DNA of 64,000 bases from Lewinellaceae bacterium (GCA_020636255.1 JACJYE010000010.1:273564-337563), one strand, 5' to 3'. Positions 34,783 to 43,225 are shown, numbered from the stretch's first letter. Program-made: numbers and translations. The notes: generated from the letters alone by a model not told the origin.

Positions 34783-36078
34783 CTAAAATTTCCACCTTGC
34801 CGTCAGTTGTAGGTCAGCATTCAGGTGGGTAGCGTTGTCCTGAAAAACATTATCCAGGCTCAGGTCGCGCAGGCCCTGGTTGTAACGCACGTCCAGCGAC
34901 CAATTCCTGCTAAAGGCCCATTCTATGCCCGCCAGAATGCCGATATCGTGTTTTCGCAGCAACTGCGGGGCAGAAGATCCGGTGGTGTCCGTTCCTCCAC
35001 TACTGGCCCCCAAACCTACACTGGCCGTATCTTCCTGCCTGTTGTTCGCCAGGAGGTTCAGGCCATCTCTGTCCTCCATGATCAGCGAAGGCCTTAGGCC
35101 GCCCAACAGATATAAAGAGGGTGTGAGGCGGCGCTTAACGACGATCGGCATTTCCAAAGCGAAATAGGCTTTTAAATCGTATGGTTGTTCGACTGCCTCC
35201 AGGTTGTTGAAAGTGTCGTACCGATACCTTATCACGGTATACGAGAGGTGATAATTATTGACGTATTTGGTATGGAGTTCCAGTTGTGTGCTCCACTTCT
35301 GGTTCCAGTCTACGCCTCCGAAAATGCCAAGTACCGGCAAAGTGGAATGGCTTAGGCTTTTATAGTCTGTAATGGCATTGTTTACGCCAGCCAGCATGCC
35401 TCCGTACCAATGCCGGGAGTGTTTTTGTGCAGATGGTGCAGCTATTTCCGGCATACCTGGCGATTTCAATTCTACAGAACGCAACAAATGTAACTGCTGC
35501 CGCCGTTCGAGTGCGGCTATGGGTTCAACGGCCAGTGGTTTTACCAGCTCTGTTTCAGTAGTCAGAGGCATGGTAAAGGGCTGGCTATTGCTTTCAGCGA
35601 AGAGCTGTTGCGGGTAGCTGGATGCACTAATCGCTACAGGCTGATTGTACTTTGCCCCTACTCCCCTATCATGCCAATCGGTTTGCTGTTGGCCAGATAT
35701 TTTAGCATCGATCTTAAGGTTATGCCTGGCATTACGTGTCTGGGGCTCGGGTTTCTCCGATCCGGCGTTGCCATGCTGAAGCATACTTAGCTTATTCTCC
35801 GTACTTTCCTGGCCGAGAGCGTTTTCTGCTATTGCAGTCACTGCAGTACTGTGCGTGTTATGATCGCGCCTATCGAGCAGGATACAGGCCAGTGTGCAGA
35901 TACCGGCCGATACAAAGATCAGGCTGGCCCATAAGATGGCCCTGCGCTTCTTCCTGGCGGGGGCAGGTGGCGGGCCGTCCAGCAGTTCCTCCATGGCAGC
36001 CCAGTTAGGTTGGCCATCAGGCTGGTACGACTTGATCTTACCGCCAAATTTTTCCCAAAATTTATCGTGGTGGCTCAT
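34783..36078 (-). CDS. TM-anchored protein with C-terminal outer-membrane beta-barrel-like domain
   Basis: A 431-residue protein paired with the ECF sigma factor. Residues 1-45 are soluble and charged (DKFWEKFGGKIKSYQPDG, NWAAMEELLDG), as in the cytoplasmic part of anti-sigma factors. RKKRR and one TM helix follow (AILWASLIFVSAGICTLACI, about 46-66). Residues about 70-215 are a low-complexity linker. From about 220 to the end come aromatic-bounded beta strands (HWYGGMLAGVNNAITDYKSL, QKWSTQLELHTKYVNNYHLS, WSLDVRYNQGLRDLSLDNVF, LQLTARWKF ending in Phe), typical of OMP_b-brl/PorT-like barrels. The gene follows the sigma gene by four bases. An anti-sigma role is inferred from context. Confidence 0.75.
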   Translation of the reverse strand: MSHHDKFWEKFGGKIKSYQPDGQPNWAAMEELLDGPPPAPARKKRRAILWASLIFVSAGICTLACILLDRRDHNTHSTAVTAIAENALGQESTENKLSMLQHGNAGSEKPEPQTRNARHNLKIDAKISGQQQTDWHDRGVGAKYNQPVAISASSYPQQLFAESNSQPFTMPLTTETELVKPLAVEPIAALERRQQLHLLRSVELKSPGMPEIAAPSAQKHSRHWYGGMLAGVNNAITDYKSLSHSTLPVLGIFGGVDWNQKWSTQLELHTKYVNNYHLSYTVIRYRYDTFNNLEAVEQPYDLKAYFALEMPIVVKRRLTPSLYLLGGLRPSLIMEDRDGLNLLANNRQEDTASVGLGASSGGTDTTGSSAPQLLRKHDIGILAGIEWAFSRNWSLDVRYNQGLRDLSLDNVFQDNATHLNADLQLTARWKF

Positions 36079-36082
36079 CTTT

Positions 36083-36670
36083 CTACGATTGATAATTTTG
36101 GAGTATGCGTTTCAATTCCTTTTTCGCGACAGACAGGTGCCAACGCGAGGTACCCACGCTCATGCCCAGCTGCTGAGCGATCTCTTCGTGTTTATACCCT
36201 TCGACGACATACAGGGAAAACACGGCCCTGCTTGCGGGCGGTAGTTGCTGGACCATTTTCAGAAGGTCTTCGGCCGCTATTTTGTCCAAAGCAGAAGAGG
36301 GAATAGCAGGTTCGGGAGCATCTTCCAGTGCAGCGGTACGCCGGGGTTTCATTTTCCGGATATGGTCGAGGCAGACGTTAACGGCGATGCGGTTGATCCA
36401 TGCGGGGAAAGCCTGTAGGTCTTTGCATTGCTCCAGGGCCTGGAATGCTTTCAGGAAGGCCTGATTGACCAGGCTGGCCGCTTCGTCGTGGTCGGTCGCA
36501 TAGCGCAGGCAGATCGAGAACAGCGGATTGTAGAACTGCTGGTACAAACGCTGTTGTGCTTGCCTTTCCCCCTGCAGGCAGGCAGCAACGATGGCCTCAA
36601 GCTCGGTGCGTTCTGTATTTTGTTCTGCCTCCACGGAAGTAAGAGTCAGCCTGACATGGTTTGGCGCCAT
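36083..36670 (-). CDS. ECF-type RNA polymerase sigma factor
   Basis: A 195-residue sigma-70 family protein with region 2 (LYQQFYNPLFSICLRYATDH, EAASLVNQAFLKAFQAL, FPAWINRIAVNVCLDHIRK) and region 4 (LPPASRAVFSLYVVEGYKHE, EIAQQLGMSVGTSRWHLSVA) separated by a short linker, with no region 1 or 3. This is the ECF layout used for extracytoplasmic signalling. The TSRWHLSVAKKELK variant of region 4 is common in Bacteroidota ECFs encoded with TM or beta-barrel partners. The downstream gene starts four bases after its stop and very likely encodes the membrane partner that controls it. Confidence 0.92.
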   Translation of the reverse strand: MAPNHVRLTLTSVEAEQNTERTELEAIVAACLQGERQAQQRLYQQFYNPLFSICLRYATDHDEAASLVNQAFLKAFQALEQCKDLQAFPAWINRIAVNVCLDHIRKMKPRRTAALEDAPEPAIPSSALDKIAAEDLLKMVQQLPPASRAVFSLYVVEGYKHEEIAQQLGMSVGTSRWHLSVAKKELKRILQNYQS

Positions 36671-36753
36671 CTCTCCATTTTAGTGTGATTGAAGAGTAGA
36701 CGCAAGAAATCTGTTAATCGTTGGGAAAAAATAAGGCTTTTTTCGGATGGAGG

Positions 36754-36793
36754 TAAAAGAAAAAAGGCTCAATCCCCCCGGGTTGAGCCTTTT
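36754..36793 (-). terminator. Rho-independent terminator of the radical SAM gene
   Basis: On the minus strand AAAAGGCTCAA (36793-36783) pairs perfectly with TTGAGCCTTTT (36772-36762), followed by further T residues. It lies between the radical SAM stop at 36875 and the sigma factor gene. Confidence 0.75.
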
Positions 36794-36874
36794 CTTAAAA
36801 GTGCTATGGCTGCATAAATGACGCTTATTATATTTATGCATGGAAGAAAAGGTTACCCTGGGAAAAAATAAGCT

Positions 36875-37945
36875 CTAATGAAAAAGTTTCAGTTGAGGAT
36901 TGCGGAATGCCTCAAAAAGGCTGAGGTCGTACTCGGGCTTTATTTTATCGGCAAAGAATTTTTGCCTGGCCAGCCTGAACTGTTGTGCAACCATATCGGC
37001 CACCTGGCCTTCACCCCGCATGCGCGTCCCGAAACGGCTGTCATGAAGCTGCCCACTATGGCATTCTCTTATCTGGTTCAGCACTTTGTCTGCACGGCCG
37101 GGCAGGTTCTTGCGGATCCAGTCTTCGAATATTTCCCCCACATCGCCATTCAAGCGCACTAAGGTATAGGCGATTGACAGGGCGCCCAGCCCTGCCACTG
37201 TTTCCGCCATGGGCAGGATCTCATGGCTGTTGAGGCCGGGAATGATGGGGGCCAGCATAACATTCACCGGTATCCCGTTTTCCGCAAGGGTTTGAATGGT
37301 TTTCAGCCGGGATTGCACAGAGGCCGTGCGTGGTTCCAGCTGTCGCCGTAGCGGTTCGTCGAGCGTGGTCAGTGAAATGGATGTGCGCACCAGGCGGTTT
37401 TCGGCCATGGGTTTCAGGATGTCGAGATCGCGAAGAACGAGGCTGTTTTTGGTGATCAAGCCTACCGGGTGGCGGTATTTCCAGAGCACTTTCAGGATCT
37501 CCCGCGTTATTTCCAGCTCCCGCTCTATGGGTTGGTAACAATCGGTATTGCCGGACAACATGATGGGTTCCGGCTTCCAGTTCTTTTTCCGGAGTTGTTC
37601 TTCCAGCAGGCGGGGTGCGTCTTCTTTCACCAGTATCTTCCGTTCAAAATCAAGGCCGGCGCTATACCCCCAGTAGTTGTGCGTATTGCGAGCGTAACAA
37701 TAGATGCAGCCGTGCTCGCAACCCTGGTACGGGTTCATCGACCAGCCCATACCGATATCCGGGCTTTCGACGCGGTTGAGTATGGTTTTGGGATGTACTT
37801 TGATATATTGGGTACGCGCCTCAGGGTTGTCAGGGTTGCTATCCCTTACCTGCTGCTCGAACCTGTTAGCGGGGTTGATCTGTGCTCCCCTCCCCTTTAT
37901 ATAGTCGTTCGTGTGGGCCAATTGTACAAATGTTTCAGATCTCAA
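36875..37945 (-). CDS. PA0069-family radical SAM protein
   Basis: A 356-residue protein with the [4Fe-4S] cluster motif Cys76-x3-Cys80-x2-Cys83 (YQGCEHGCIYCYARNTHNYW) and SPL-like sequence after it (IMLSGNTDCYQPIERELEIT, GLITKNSLVLRDLDIL, SISLTTLDEPLRRQLEPRT, VNVMLAPIIPGLNSHEI). This matches the PA0069 family, related to spore photoproduct lyase, with no proven reaction. No ATG exists near the N-terminus. Both possible starts are TTG (37945 or 37921). The longer one lies inside a TATATTTG promoter-like box, so 37921 may be the true start. Confidence 0.88.
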   Translation of the reverse strand: MRSETFVQLAHTNDYIKGRGAQINPANRFEQQVRDSNPDNPEARTQYIKVHPKTILNRVESPDIGMGWSMNPYQGCEHGCIYCYARNTHNYWGYSAGLDFERKILVKEDAPRLLEEQLRKKNWKPEPIMLSGNTDCYQPIERELEITREILKVLWKYRHPVGLITKNSLVLRDLDILKPMAENRLVRTSISLTTLDEPLRRQLEPRTASVQSRLKTIQTLAENGIPVNVMLAPIIPGLNSHEILPMAETVAGLGALSIAYTLVRLNGDVGEIFEDWIRKNLPGRADKVLNQIRECHSGQLHDSRFGTRMRGEGQVADMVAQQFRLARQKFFADKIKPEYDLSLFEAFRNPQLKLFH

Positions 37946-37950
37946 ATATA
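37943..37950 (-). promoter_or_regulatory. Candidate promoter -7 box for the radical SAM gene
   Basis: TATATTTG on the minus strand matches TAnnTTTG. It overlaps the longest possible start codon (TTG at 37945), which argues for the TTG at 37921 as the start with a very short leader, or against the promoter. Confidence 0.3.
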
Positions 37951-38024
37951 ATAAACATTTTGTGTTTTTAAAACCACCAAACTGGGTAAAGGGAAACGCA
38001 TAGGCCTAATTTTTTATCTTTAGC

Positions 38025-38171
38025 AACTATTCAGCATGCGGCCTAAAATGCTCCTGAAGCAAAATTTTGTAGGATTTTTATTGTCTAACCCCTTCTCATT
38101 CCCCTTGAAAGGGGATGGGCGGATTACAACATTTTGCTTCAGGGCGTAAATCACCATGATGCTGAATAGTT
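38025..38171. repeat. Nested palindromic element, about 147 bp
   Basis: Three nested inverted repeats share one centre. The outer arms AACTATTCAGCAT (38025-38037) and ATGCTGAATAGTT (38159-38171) are perfect over 13 bp. The middle arms CCTGAAGCAAAATTTTGTA (38053-38071) and TACAACATTTTGCTTCAGG (38125-38143) match at 18 of 19. The central hairpin is CCCCTT-GA-AAGGGG (about 38101-38114). There is no open frame inside. It lies between the radical SAM gene and dctP. A miniature inverted-repeat element or a structured RNA would both fit. Confidence 0.7.
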
Positions 38172-38224
38172 ACTATCTTTATTAAAAAACTACCGGTTAG
38201 GCCGGCTCTGTAAAACCACCTGAA

Positions 38225-39370
38225 ATGAAAATATCCAGGAAAAGCTTCTTCAAAGGCCTGGCATTGGGCACGATCTCCCTCCCTTTTGCCATTCGTGCGT
38301 TAGGGGGGAAAAACTATGGCCAGGAGGAAAAGGGCAACGCACCCAACGTGATCACGGCAAAGCGCTACCGTTGGAAAATGGTGACGACCTGGCCGCCGAA
38401 CTTTCCCATCATAGGGGAAGCCTGCACCCGTTTCGCTGAGATCGTGGAGCAGATGTCAGGTGGCAGGATACAGATACGGGTATACGGTGGCGGCGAGCTG
38501 GTGCCTGCTCTCGAAGCTTTCGACACTGTGCGGTCGGGCGGAGCAGAGATCGGTTCGGGAGGCGCCTATTACTGGGCGGGAAAAGCGCCAGCGGCGCAGT
38601 TCTTTGCCTCCGTACCATTTGGTATGAACGCTCAGCAGCTCAGTTCCTGGCTGTTCAGCGGTGGGGGTATGGCGTTATGGGAAGAGCTGTACAGCAATTT
38701 TAACCTGGTGCCCATGCCCGGCGGCAATACGGGCGTTCAGATGGGAGGCTGGTTCAACCGCGAGATCAATAGTGTGGCCGACCTGAAAGGGCTGAAAATG
38801 CGCATCCCCGGCCTGGGGGGTAATGTGCTGGAAAAAGCCGGCGGCGCCCCTGTTTTGCTTGCCGGCGGTGAAATATACACAGGCCTGGAGCGCGGCGTGA
38901 TCGACGCAACGGAGTGGCTGGGGCCCTACCACGATACCCTGATGGGTTTTGACGACATCGCCAAGTACTATTACGCTCCCGGTTGGCACGAGCCGGGTAC
39001 GATGCTGGAGTTTTTTATCAACAAAGCGTTGTTTGACAGTCTGCCCGGCGACCTGCAGGCCATGCTGCGCACCGCCGCGTTCAGCATTTATGCCTGGACC
39101 CTTGCCGAAATGGAGGCAAAAAATGCCGAAGCCTTATCCCGGCTTGTCCGTAAAGGTATTGACATCCGGCGTTTCCCCGATGAGGTGATCGAACAGATGC
39201 GCGGTTTTACGGAGGAAGCCATCGCCGATATTACTGCGGCCGACCCTTTCAGCCGCAAAGTCTACGAATCGTATGATGCGTTTCGGATGAAAGCGGTGAA
39301 CTATTCTCAGATCACGGAAAAAGTGTTCTACGACCAGATCCAGCGGAAGCCTACGCTCGAACTGGGCTGA
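38225..39370 (+). CDS. dctP: TRAP transporter substrate-binding protein (DctP family)
   Basis: A 381-residue periplasmic solute receptor. The N-terminus (ISRKSFFKGLALGTISLPFA) resembles a Tat or Sec leader; the twin-arginine is Arg-Lys, so Tat use is uncertain. The mature domain shows YRWKMVTTWPPNFPIIGEAC, VYGGGELVPALEAFDTVRSG, the family signature LKGLKMRIPGLGGNVLEKAG and the GVIDATEWLGPYHD segment, which belong to the mannitol/2-oxo-acid (TakP-like) branch of DctP proteins. The ligand is probably a carboxylate. The permease genes lie immediately after it but on the opposite strand, eight bases away, so the system is transcribed as two convergent units. Confidence 0.9.
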   Translation: MKISRKSFFKGLALGTISLPFAIRALGGKNYGQEEKGNAPNVITAKRYRWKMVTTWPPNFPIIGEACTRFAEIVEQMSGGRIQIRVYGGGELVPALEAFDTVRSGGAEIGSGGAYYWAGKAPAAQFFASVPFGMNAQQLSSWLFSGGGMALWEELYSNFNLVPMPGGNTGVQMGGWFNREINSVADLKGLKMRIPGLGGNVLEKAGGAPVLLAGGEIYTGLERGVIDATEWLGPYHDTLMGFDDIAKYYYAPGWHEPGTMLEFFINKALFDSLPGDLQAMLRTAAFSIYAWTLAEMEAKNAEALSRLVRKGIDIRRFPDEVIEQMRGFTEEAIADITAADPFSRKVYESYDAFRMKAVNYSQITEKVFYDQIQRKPTLELG

Positions 39371-39378
39371 AAAACGGG

Positions 39379-40683
39379 CTATCGGAGGAACACATGAATG
39401 ACGCCGGGAAAAAGGATCACGATGAGTAAAAAAAGCAGTTGGATCAGCACGAAGGGCACGATACCTCTGTACAGGTGCCCTGTCGTTATACCTGGAGGGG
39501 CTACCCCTTTGAGGTAAAAAAGGGAAAAGCCGAAAGGTGGTGAGAGGAAGGAAGTCTGAAGGTTGAGCCCCAGCAATACACCGATCCAGAGCAGGTCTAT
39601 GTTTAGGTCTATAAAAATAGGCGTAACGACGGGCACGATGATGAAAACGATCTCGATAAAATCGATGAAGAAACCGGCGATGAAAACGACGGCCATGACC
39701 AGGGCAAGGAACGCCATAGGAGACAAATTGGAGGAGCGGATCAGGTTTACCAGGTAGACGTCGCCGTTCATCTCCCTGAAGACGAAGGAAAAAACAGTAG
39801 CGCCCAGCAAAATGATGAACACCATGCTGGTCAGGTGGGTGGTTTCCCGCGAGACGGTTTTAAGTACATCCCAGGAAAATTTGCCCTGCACCACTGTAAG
39901 AATAGTAGCGCCGAGCGCCCCGACGGCCGCGGCTTCGGTGGGCGAAGCGATACCGGCGAAGATGGAGCCCAGCACGGCGATGATCAGCGTCATGGGAAGC
40001 AGGAACGCTTTCAGCACCTTACTCCAGAAATGTTCCCGCCGGAAGGCCAGGATCTCTTCATGAGGCATACCGGGAGCAGACTCGGGCCGCAGTTTTGCCA
40101 GGATGACAATATAGATCACGTAAGCCACAACCAGCAGCAGGCCAGGTAGTAGTGCTGCGGCAAACAGCTGCCCTACAGAAACGTTCATGACACTCCCCAA
40201 AAGAACGAGGACGACTGAAGGGGGGATGATCTGCCCCAGGGTGCCCGATGCCGCAATAGTGCCGGTGGCCAATTCGGCCTTATACCCCCGCTTGAGCATG
40301 GTGGGCAGGCTGATGAGGCCCATGGTCACTACAGTTGCACCTACGATGCCCGTAGAAGCGGCCAGCAGCGCCCCTACGATCACGACGCTAATGGCGAGGC
40401 CTCCTTTCATGCCACCGAACAGCATGGCCATCGTTTCCAGCAGGCTTTCCGCCAGGCCCGACCTTTCCAGCATGATACCCATAAAAATAAACAATGGTAC
40501 GGCCAGCAACACGTAATTGCTCATTACGCCCATGATGCGCGGGGGCAGGGCAGTATATGCCACCGGGTCGAGGAAACAAAGCGCGTACAACACCGAAATG
40601 CCCCCAAGCGTAAAAGCGACCGGATACCCGTACAGGATGAGCAGGAAAATGCTGATAAAGAGCAGAAATGCCAGTAGTTCCAT
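39379..40683 (-). CDS. dctM: TRAP transporter large permease (DctM)
   Basis: A 434-residue membrane protein with about 12-13 TM segments and the DctM signatures VPLFIFMGIMLERSGLAESL, GGMKGGLAISVVIVGALLAA, GTIAASGTLGQIIPPSVVLV, and AAVGALGATILTVVQGKFSW. The C-terminal repeat includes LLGLNLQTSFLSPPFGFSLF. It is the ion-coupled transport subunit that receives substrate from DctP, using a sodium gradient in known members. It follows dctQ by eight bases in the same operon. Its 3' end faces dctP. Confidence 0.94.
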   Translation of the reverse strand: MELLAFLLFISIFLLILYGYPVAFTLGGISVLYALCFLDPVAYTALPPRIMGVMSNYVLLAVPLFIFMGIMLERSGLAESLLETMAMLFGGMKGGLAISVVIVGALLAASTGIVGATVVTMGLISLPTMLKRGYKAELATGTIAASGTLGQIIPPSVVLVLLGSVMNVSVGQLFAAALLPGLLLVVAYVIYIVILAKLRPESAPGMPHEEILAFRREHFWSKVLKAFLLPMTLIIAVLGSIFAGIASPTEAAAVGALGATILTVVQGKFSWDVLKTVSRETTHLTSMVFIILLGATVFSFVFREMNGDVYLVNLIRSSNLSPMAFLALVMAVVFIAGFFIDFIEIVFIIVPVVTPIFIDLNIDLLWIGVLLGLNLQTSFLSPPFGFSLFYLKGVAPPGITTGHLYRGIVPFVLIQLLFLLIVILFPGVIHVFLR

Positions 40684-40691
40684 GTGCTGTT

Positions 40692-41240
40692 CTATTTGTT
40701 ATCCGCTGGGGCCTCTTCATCACCCCGGCCTTTTGGGGCCGCCAGTATCAGGGCGGAATCGATGAGGCTCGCGATGCCCTGAAGCAGTAGCAGCGTAGCT
40801 CCCAATACGATAGCGAACTTGATGATATACCTGGCTGGCAGGCCACCGGGGTCGGGCGATGTTTCCCTTATCTTGTAGGAGATCATGGCATAATCGTAGG
40901 AAGCGTAAATGACCAGCAGGCTCCAGGGGATCAGGAAGAGCAGGGCGCCAAGCAGGTTCACCAGTGCCTTTTCCCGCTCGGTAAAACGAGCATAGAACAG
41001 GTCGACCCTAACGTGTTTATCGTGCCGGAAGGCATAACCTGCTCCCAGTAGAAAGATCAGTGCGAACAGGTGCCATTCCAGTTCCATGACCCAGGCGGAT
41101 GTGTCGCTGAACAGGTAGCGCGTCACCACGTCGAAGCAGACCAACACGACCAGTAGTGCCGTCAACCAGGATACACCCCGCCCTACCCATTCGTTGAGCC
41201 GGTGGATAGCGTTGGACACTTGCTGAAAAAAGCGGGCCAT
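40692..41240 (-). CDS. dctQ: TRAP transporter small permease (DctQ)
   Basis: A 182-residue membrane protein with four TM helices, starting at the ATG at 41240 (MARFFQQVSNAIHRLNEWVG). Family marks are VCFDVVTRYLFSDTSAWVME, HLFALIFLLGAGYAFRHDKH and VRVDLFYARF. The longer frame starting at 41369 overlaps the upstream glucosaminidase stop and has no DctQ-like sequence, so it was not used. DctQ partners DctM in the inner membrane. The unit dctQ-dctM is complete, with dctP on the opposite strand. Confidence 0.9.
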   Translation of the reverse strand: MARFFQQVSNAIHRLNEWVGRGVSWLTALLVVLVCFDVVTRYLFSDTSAWVMELEWHLFALIFLLGAGYAFRHDKHVRVDLFYARFTEREKALVNLLGALLFLIPWSLLVIYASYDYAMISYKIRETSPDPGGLPARYIIKFAIVLGATLLLLQGIASLIDSALILAAPKGRGDEEAPADNK

Positions 41241-41337
41241 AGGGTTAGTTTTTGCACAGCTTGCCGAAAATAGCAAAAAAGCCACTCCTGTAGTTACTAT
41301 TGGAGATGCTTTTTTGCCTGAGCTTCCAAACAAGCGT

Positions 41338-42189
41338 TCATGCCGCCTTATCGTATTTGTGAAGCCCAAGGTACTCTATGGCCTGGATCAGTTTTTCGGC
41401 ATAACGCCTGTCGGTAGCATACCCTGCCTTTTTCAGGCCATGGGCCCAGCCTTTGTAGTCCGTCCTGCGCAGCTTGTGGAGGTGCTTGTATCGGGCGCTG
41501 TTCAGCAGGAGGGAATGTTCGCGGTAGCTCTCGGCAGGGAGTTCGAACACGCGGAACATGTCATAGATGTCGTCGTCAGAATAGTTGCGGCAGGTGCAGC
41601 CTCTGCACTTTTTTCGGCATTTGATGCCGAAGTGGTTATTCGATTCCGTTGACAAGCGGCTTTCTCCGGCGTTGGATTCGAGCAGCCCCTGCGCCAGGGT
41701 AATGCTGGCGGGGATGCCGTAATCGTGCATTTCCTGGAGCGCCAACGGAGCGTATTGTTTAACGTAATCCCGGCAGGCCGCTTCTTTTTCCTCCACTATA
41801 GCCCGGTGGATGCCGTGACGGCGGGCGTAACCGGGGTTCAGGATAAACGTGAGGTTGGAAAAATCATTTGCCTTTGGAGTGCGTTTTCTGCCCTTCTCCA
41901 GTTGAGAAACGTTGCGCATCCCTTCTTTCCGGGAACGGGCAGGCAGAGCCACTGCGGGGCTCCCGGCTGTGCCACGTGAAACAGCCGGAGAAGCCGCCAG
42001 CTCGCTAGCAGCGATGGCAGGCGGAGCTCCCATGCCAAATTCTATCGTAATGTCCTTAAAGAACAGGACGTAGATGCCCAGCCCAAGCATCAACGCCCGA
42101 AACCAGTTCCGGTTGATGTAATCGGATACGCCCTCAAGGGAATATACCACCCTACTCTGCTGTGCCTGCGTGAGTCCATATTGCATCAT
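41338..42189 (-). CDS. Membrane-anchored glucosaminidase
   Basis: A 283-residue protein starting at the ATG at 42189 (MMQYGLTQAQQSRVV). A TM anchor lies near residues 32-47 (NWFRALMLGLGIYVLFF), then an Ala/Ser-rich linker, and a C-terminal glucosaminidase domain (about 140-280): IPASITLAQGLLESNAGESR with catalytic Glu, NNHFGIKCRKKCRGCTC, SYREHSLLL, and YKGWAHGLKKAGYATDRRYA. The extra Cys-rich insert (KCRGCTC) is a feature of Bacteroidota members. It is closely related to the LysM protein at 24458-25567 but has no LysM. Peptidoglycan glycan-strand cleavage in the periplasm is expected. The 57-residue upstream extension in the same frame is rejected. Confidence 0.88.
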   Translation of the reverse strand: MMQYGLTQAQQSRVVYSLEGVSDYINRNWFRALMLGLGIYVLFFKDITIEFGMGAPPAIAASELAASPAVSRGTAGSPAVALPARSRKEGMRNVSQLEKGRKRTPKANDFSNLTFILNPGYARRHGIHRAIVEEKEAACRDYVKQYAPLALQEMHDYGIPASITLAQGLLESNAGESRLSTESNNHFGIKCRKKCRGCTCRNYSDDDIYDMFRVFELPAESYREHSLLLNSARYKHLHKLRRTDYKGWAHGLKKAGYATDRRYAEKLIQAIEYLGLHKYDKAA

Positions 42190-42226
42190 GCGCCAAATCT
42201 TTTGTGTTAAGAAACTGCGTATGATG

Positions 42227-42257
42227 CAAAAATAACACAAATTATTTTTTATGTCAA
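42227..42257 (-). promoter_or_regulatory. Promoter candidate of the membrane-anchored glucosaminidase
   Basis: On the minus strand TTGACA (42257-42252) and TATTTTTG (42234-42227) are 17 bases apart, giving a -33/-7 pair that fits the Bacteroidota pattern. The -7 box lies 37 bases before the ATG at 42189. TTTGTGTTA motifs occur in inverted and direct form around it (see findings). Confidence 0.5.
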
Positions 42258-42298
42258 GATATAAAAACAAATTGTGTTTATAATTGCCGCTTGCCCGT

Positions 42299-43192
42299 TT
42301 ATTTCCGCCGGAAGCTATCAGCAACCACCAATTCTTTGCTTCCCGGCTGATAGGCATAGAACCCTTCTCCTGATTTAACGCCCAGTTTTCCGGCCCGGGC
42401 CATATTCACCAGTAGTGGGCAGGGGGCGTATTTGGGGTTGCCAAAGCCTTCGAAAAGGACATTGAGGATGGACAAGCAGACATCCAGGCCGATAAAGTCG
42501 GCCAGTTGCAGGGGGCCCATGGGGTGGGCCATACCCAGCTTCATGACCGTATCGATCTCCTCCACCCCTGCTACGCTTTCGAAAAGCGCATAGATCGCTT
42601 CATTGATCATGGGCATCAGGATGCGGTTGGAAATGAAACCGGGGTAATCGTTGACTTCGACCGGTGTTTTGCCCAGCCTCTTGGAGAGCTCCATCGTCGT
42701 AGCGGCTACTTCATCGCTTGTGGCGTAGCCCCTGATGACTTCCACCAGCTTCATGAGGGGCACGGGGTTCATGAAGTGCATGCCGATCACCTGGGCAGGG
42801 CGTTTCGTGGCTGCGGCGATCTGTGTAATAGAAATGGAAGACGTATTGGTAGCGAGGATAGCCCCCTGCGGGGCATAGGCATCGATCTCCTGGAAGATCT
42901 TAAGTTTCAGGTTCTCGTTTTCGGTGGCCGCTTCAACGACGATATCTGCTTCCGTGGCGCCTGTTTCAAGGCTGGTAAAAGTGGTTATCCTACCGAGGGT
43001 AGCCTTCATATCCGCTTCGGAGATCTTTTCTTTGGCCACCATCCTGCCGAGGTTTTTTTCTATGGTGGCCATGCCTTTCTCCAGTGCAGATTGAGCTACA
43101 TCAACCAGGGAAACCTGGAATCCGTGCATGGCAAATACGTGGGCGATGCCGTTGCCCATTGTGCCGGCTCCGATGACTGTTACTTTTTGCAT
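42299..43192 (-). CDS. 3-hydroxybutyryl-CoA / 3-hydroxyacyl-CoA dehydrogenase
   Basis: A 297-residue NAD-dependent dehydrogenase starting at the ATG at 43192. The Rossmann motif GAGTMGNGIAHVFAMHG is at the N-terminus. NTSSISITQIAAATKRPAQV, GMHFMNPVPLMKLVEVIRGY (catalytic His) and GFISNRILMPMINEAIYALF follow, then HPMGPLQLADFIGLDVCLSI in the C-terminal domain. It oxidises (S)-3-hydroxyacyl-CoA in fatty-acid or butyrate-type metabolism. The length matches the short mono-functional (Hbd/PaaH) class. It lies 38 bases after the TolC-like gene but is metabolically unrelated, and it has its own TAGTTTTG promoter box. Confidence 0.92.
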   Translation of the reverse strand: MQKVTVIGAGTMGNGIAHVFAMHGFQVSLVDVAQSALEKGMATIEKNLGRMVAKEKISEADMKATLGRITTFTSLETGATEADIVVEAATENENLKLKIFQEIDAYAPQGAILATNTSSISITQIAAATKRPAQVIGMHFMNPVPLMKLVEVIRGYATSDEVAATTMELSKRLGKTPVEVNDYPGFISNRILMPMINEAIYALFESVAGVEEIDTVMKLGMAHPMGPLQLADFIGLDVCLSILNVLFEGFGNPKYAPCPLLVNMARAGKLGVKSGEGFYAYQPGSKELVVADSFRRK

Positions 43193-43225
43193 ATCTGGCC
43201 TTATTTGATTTCGGGAGCGAATATA

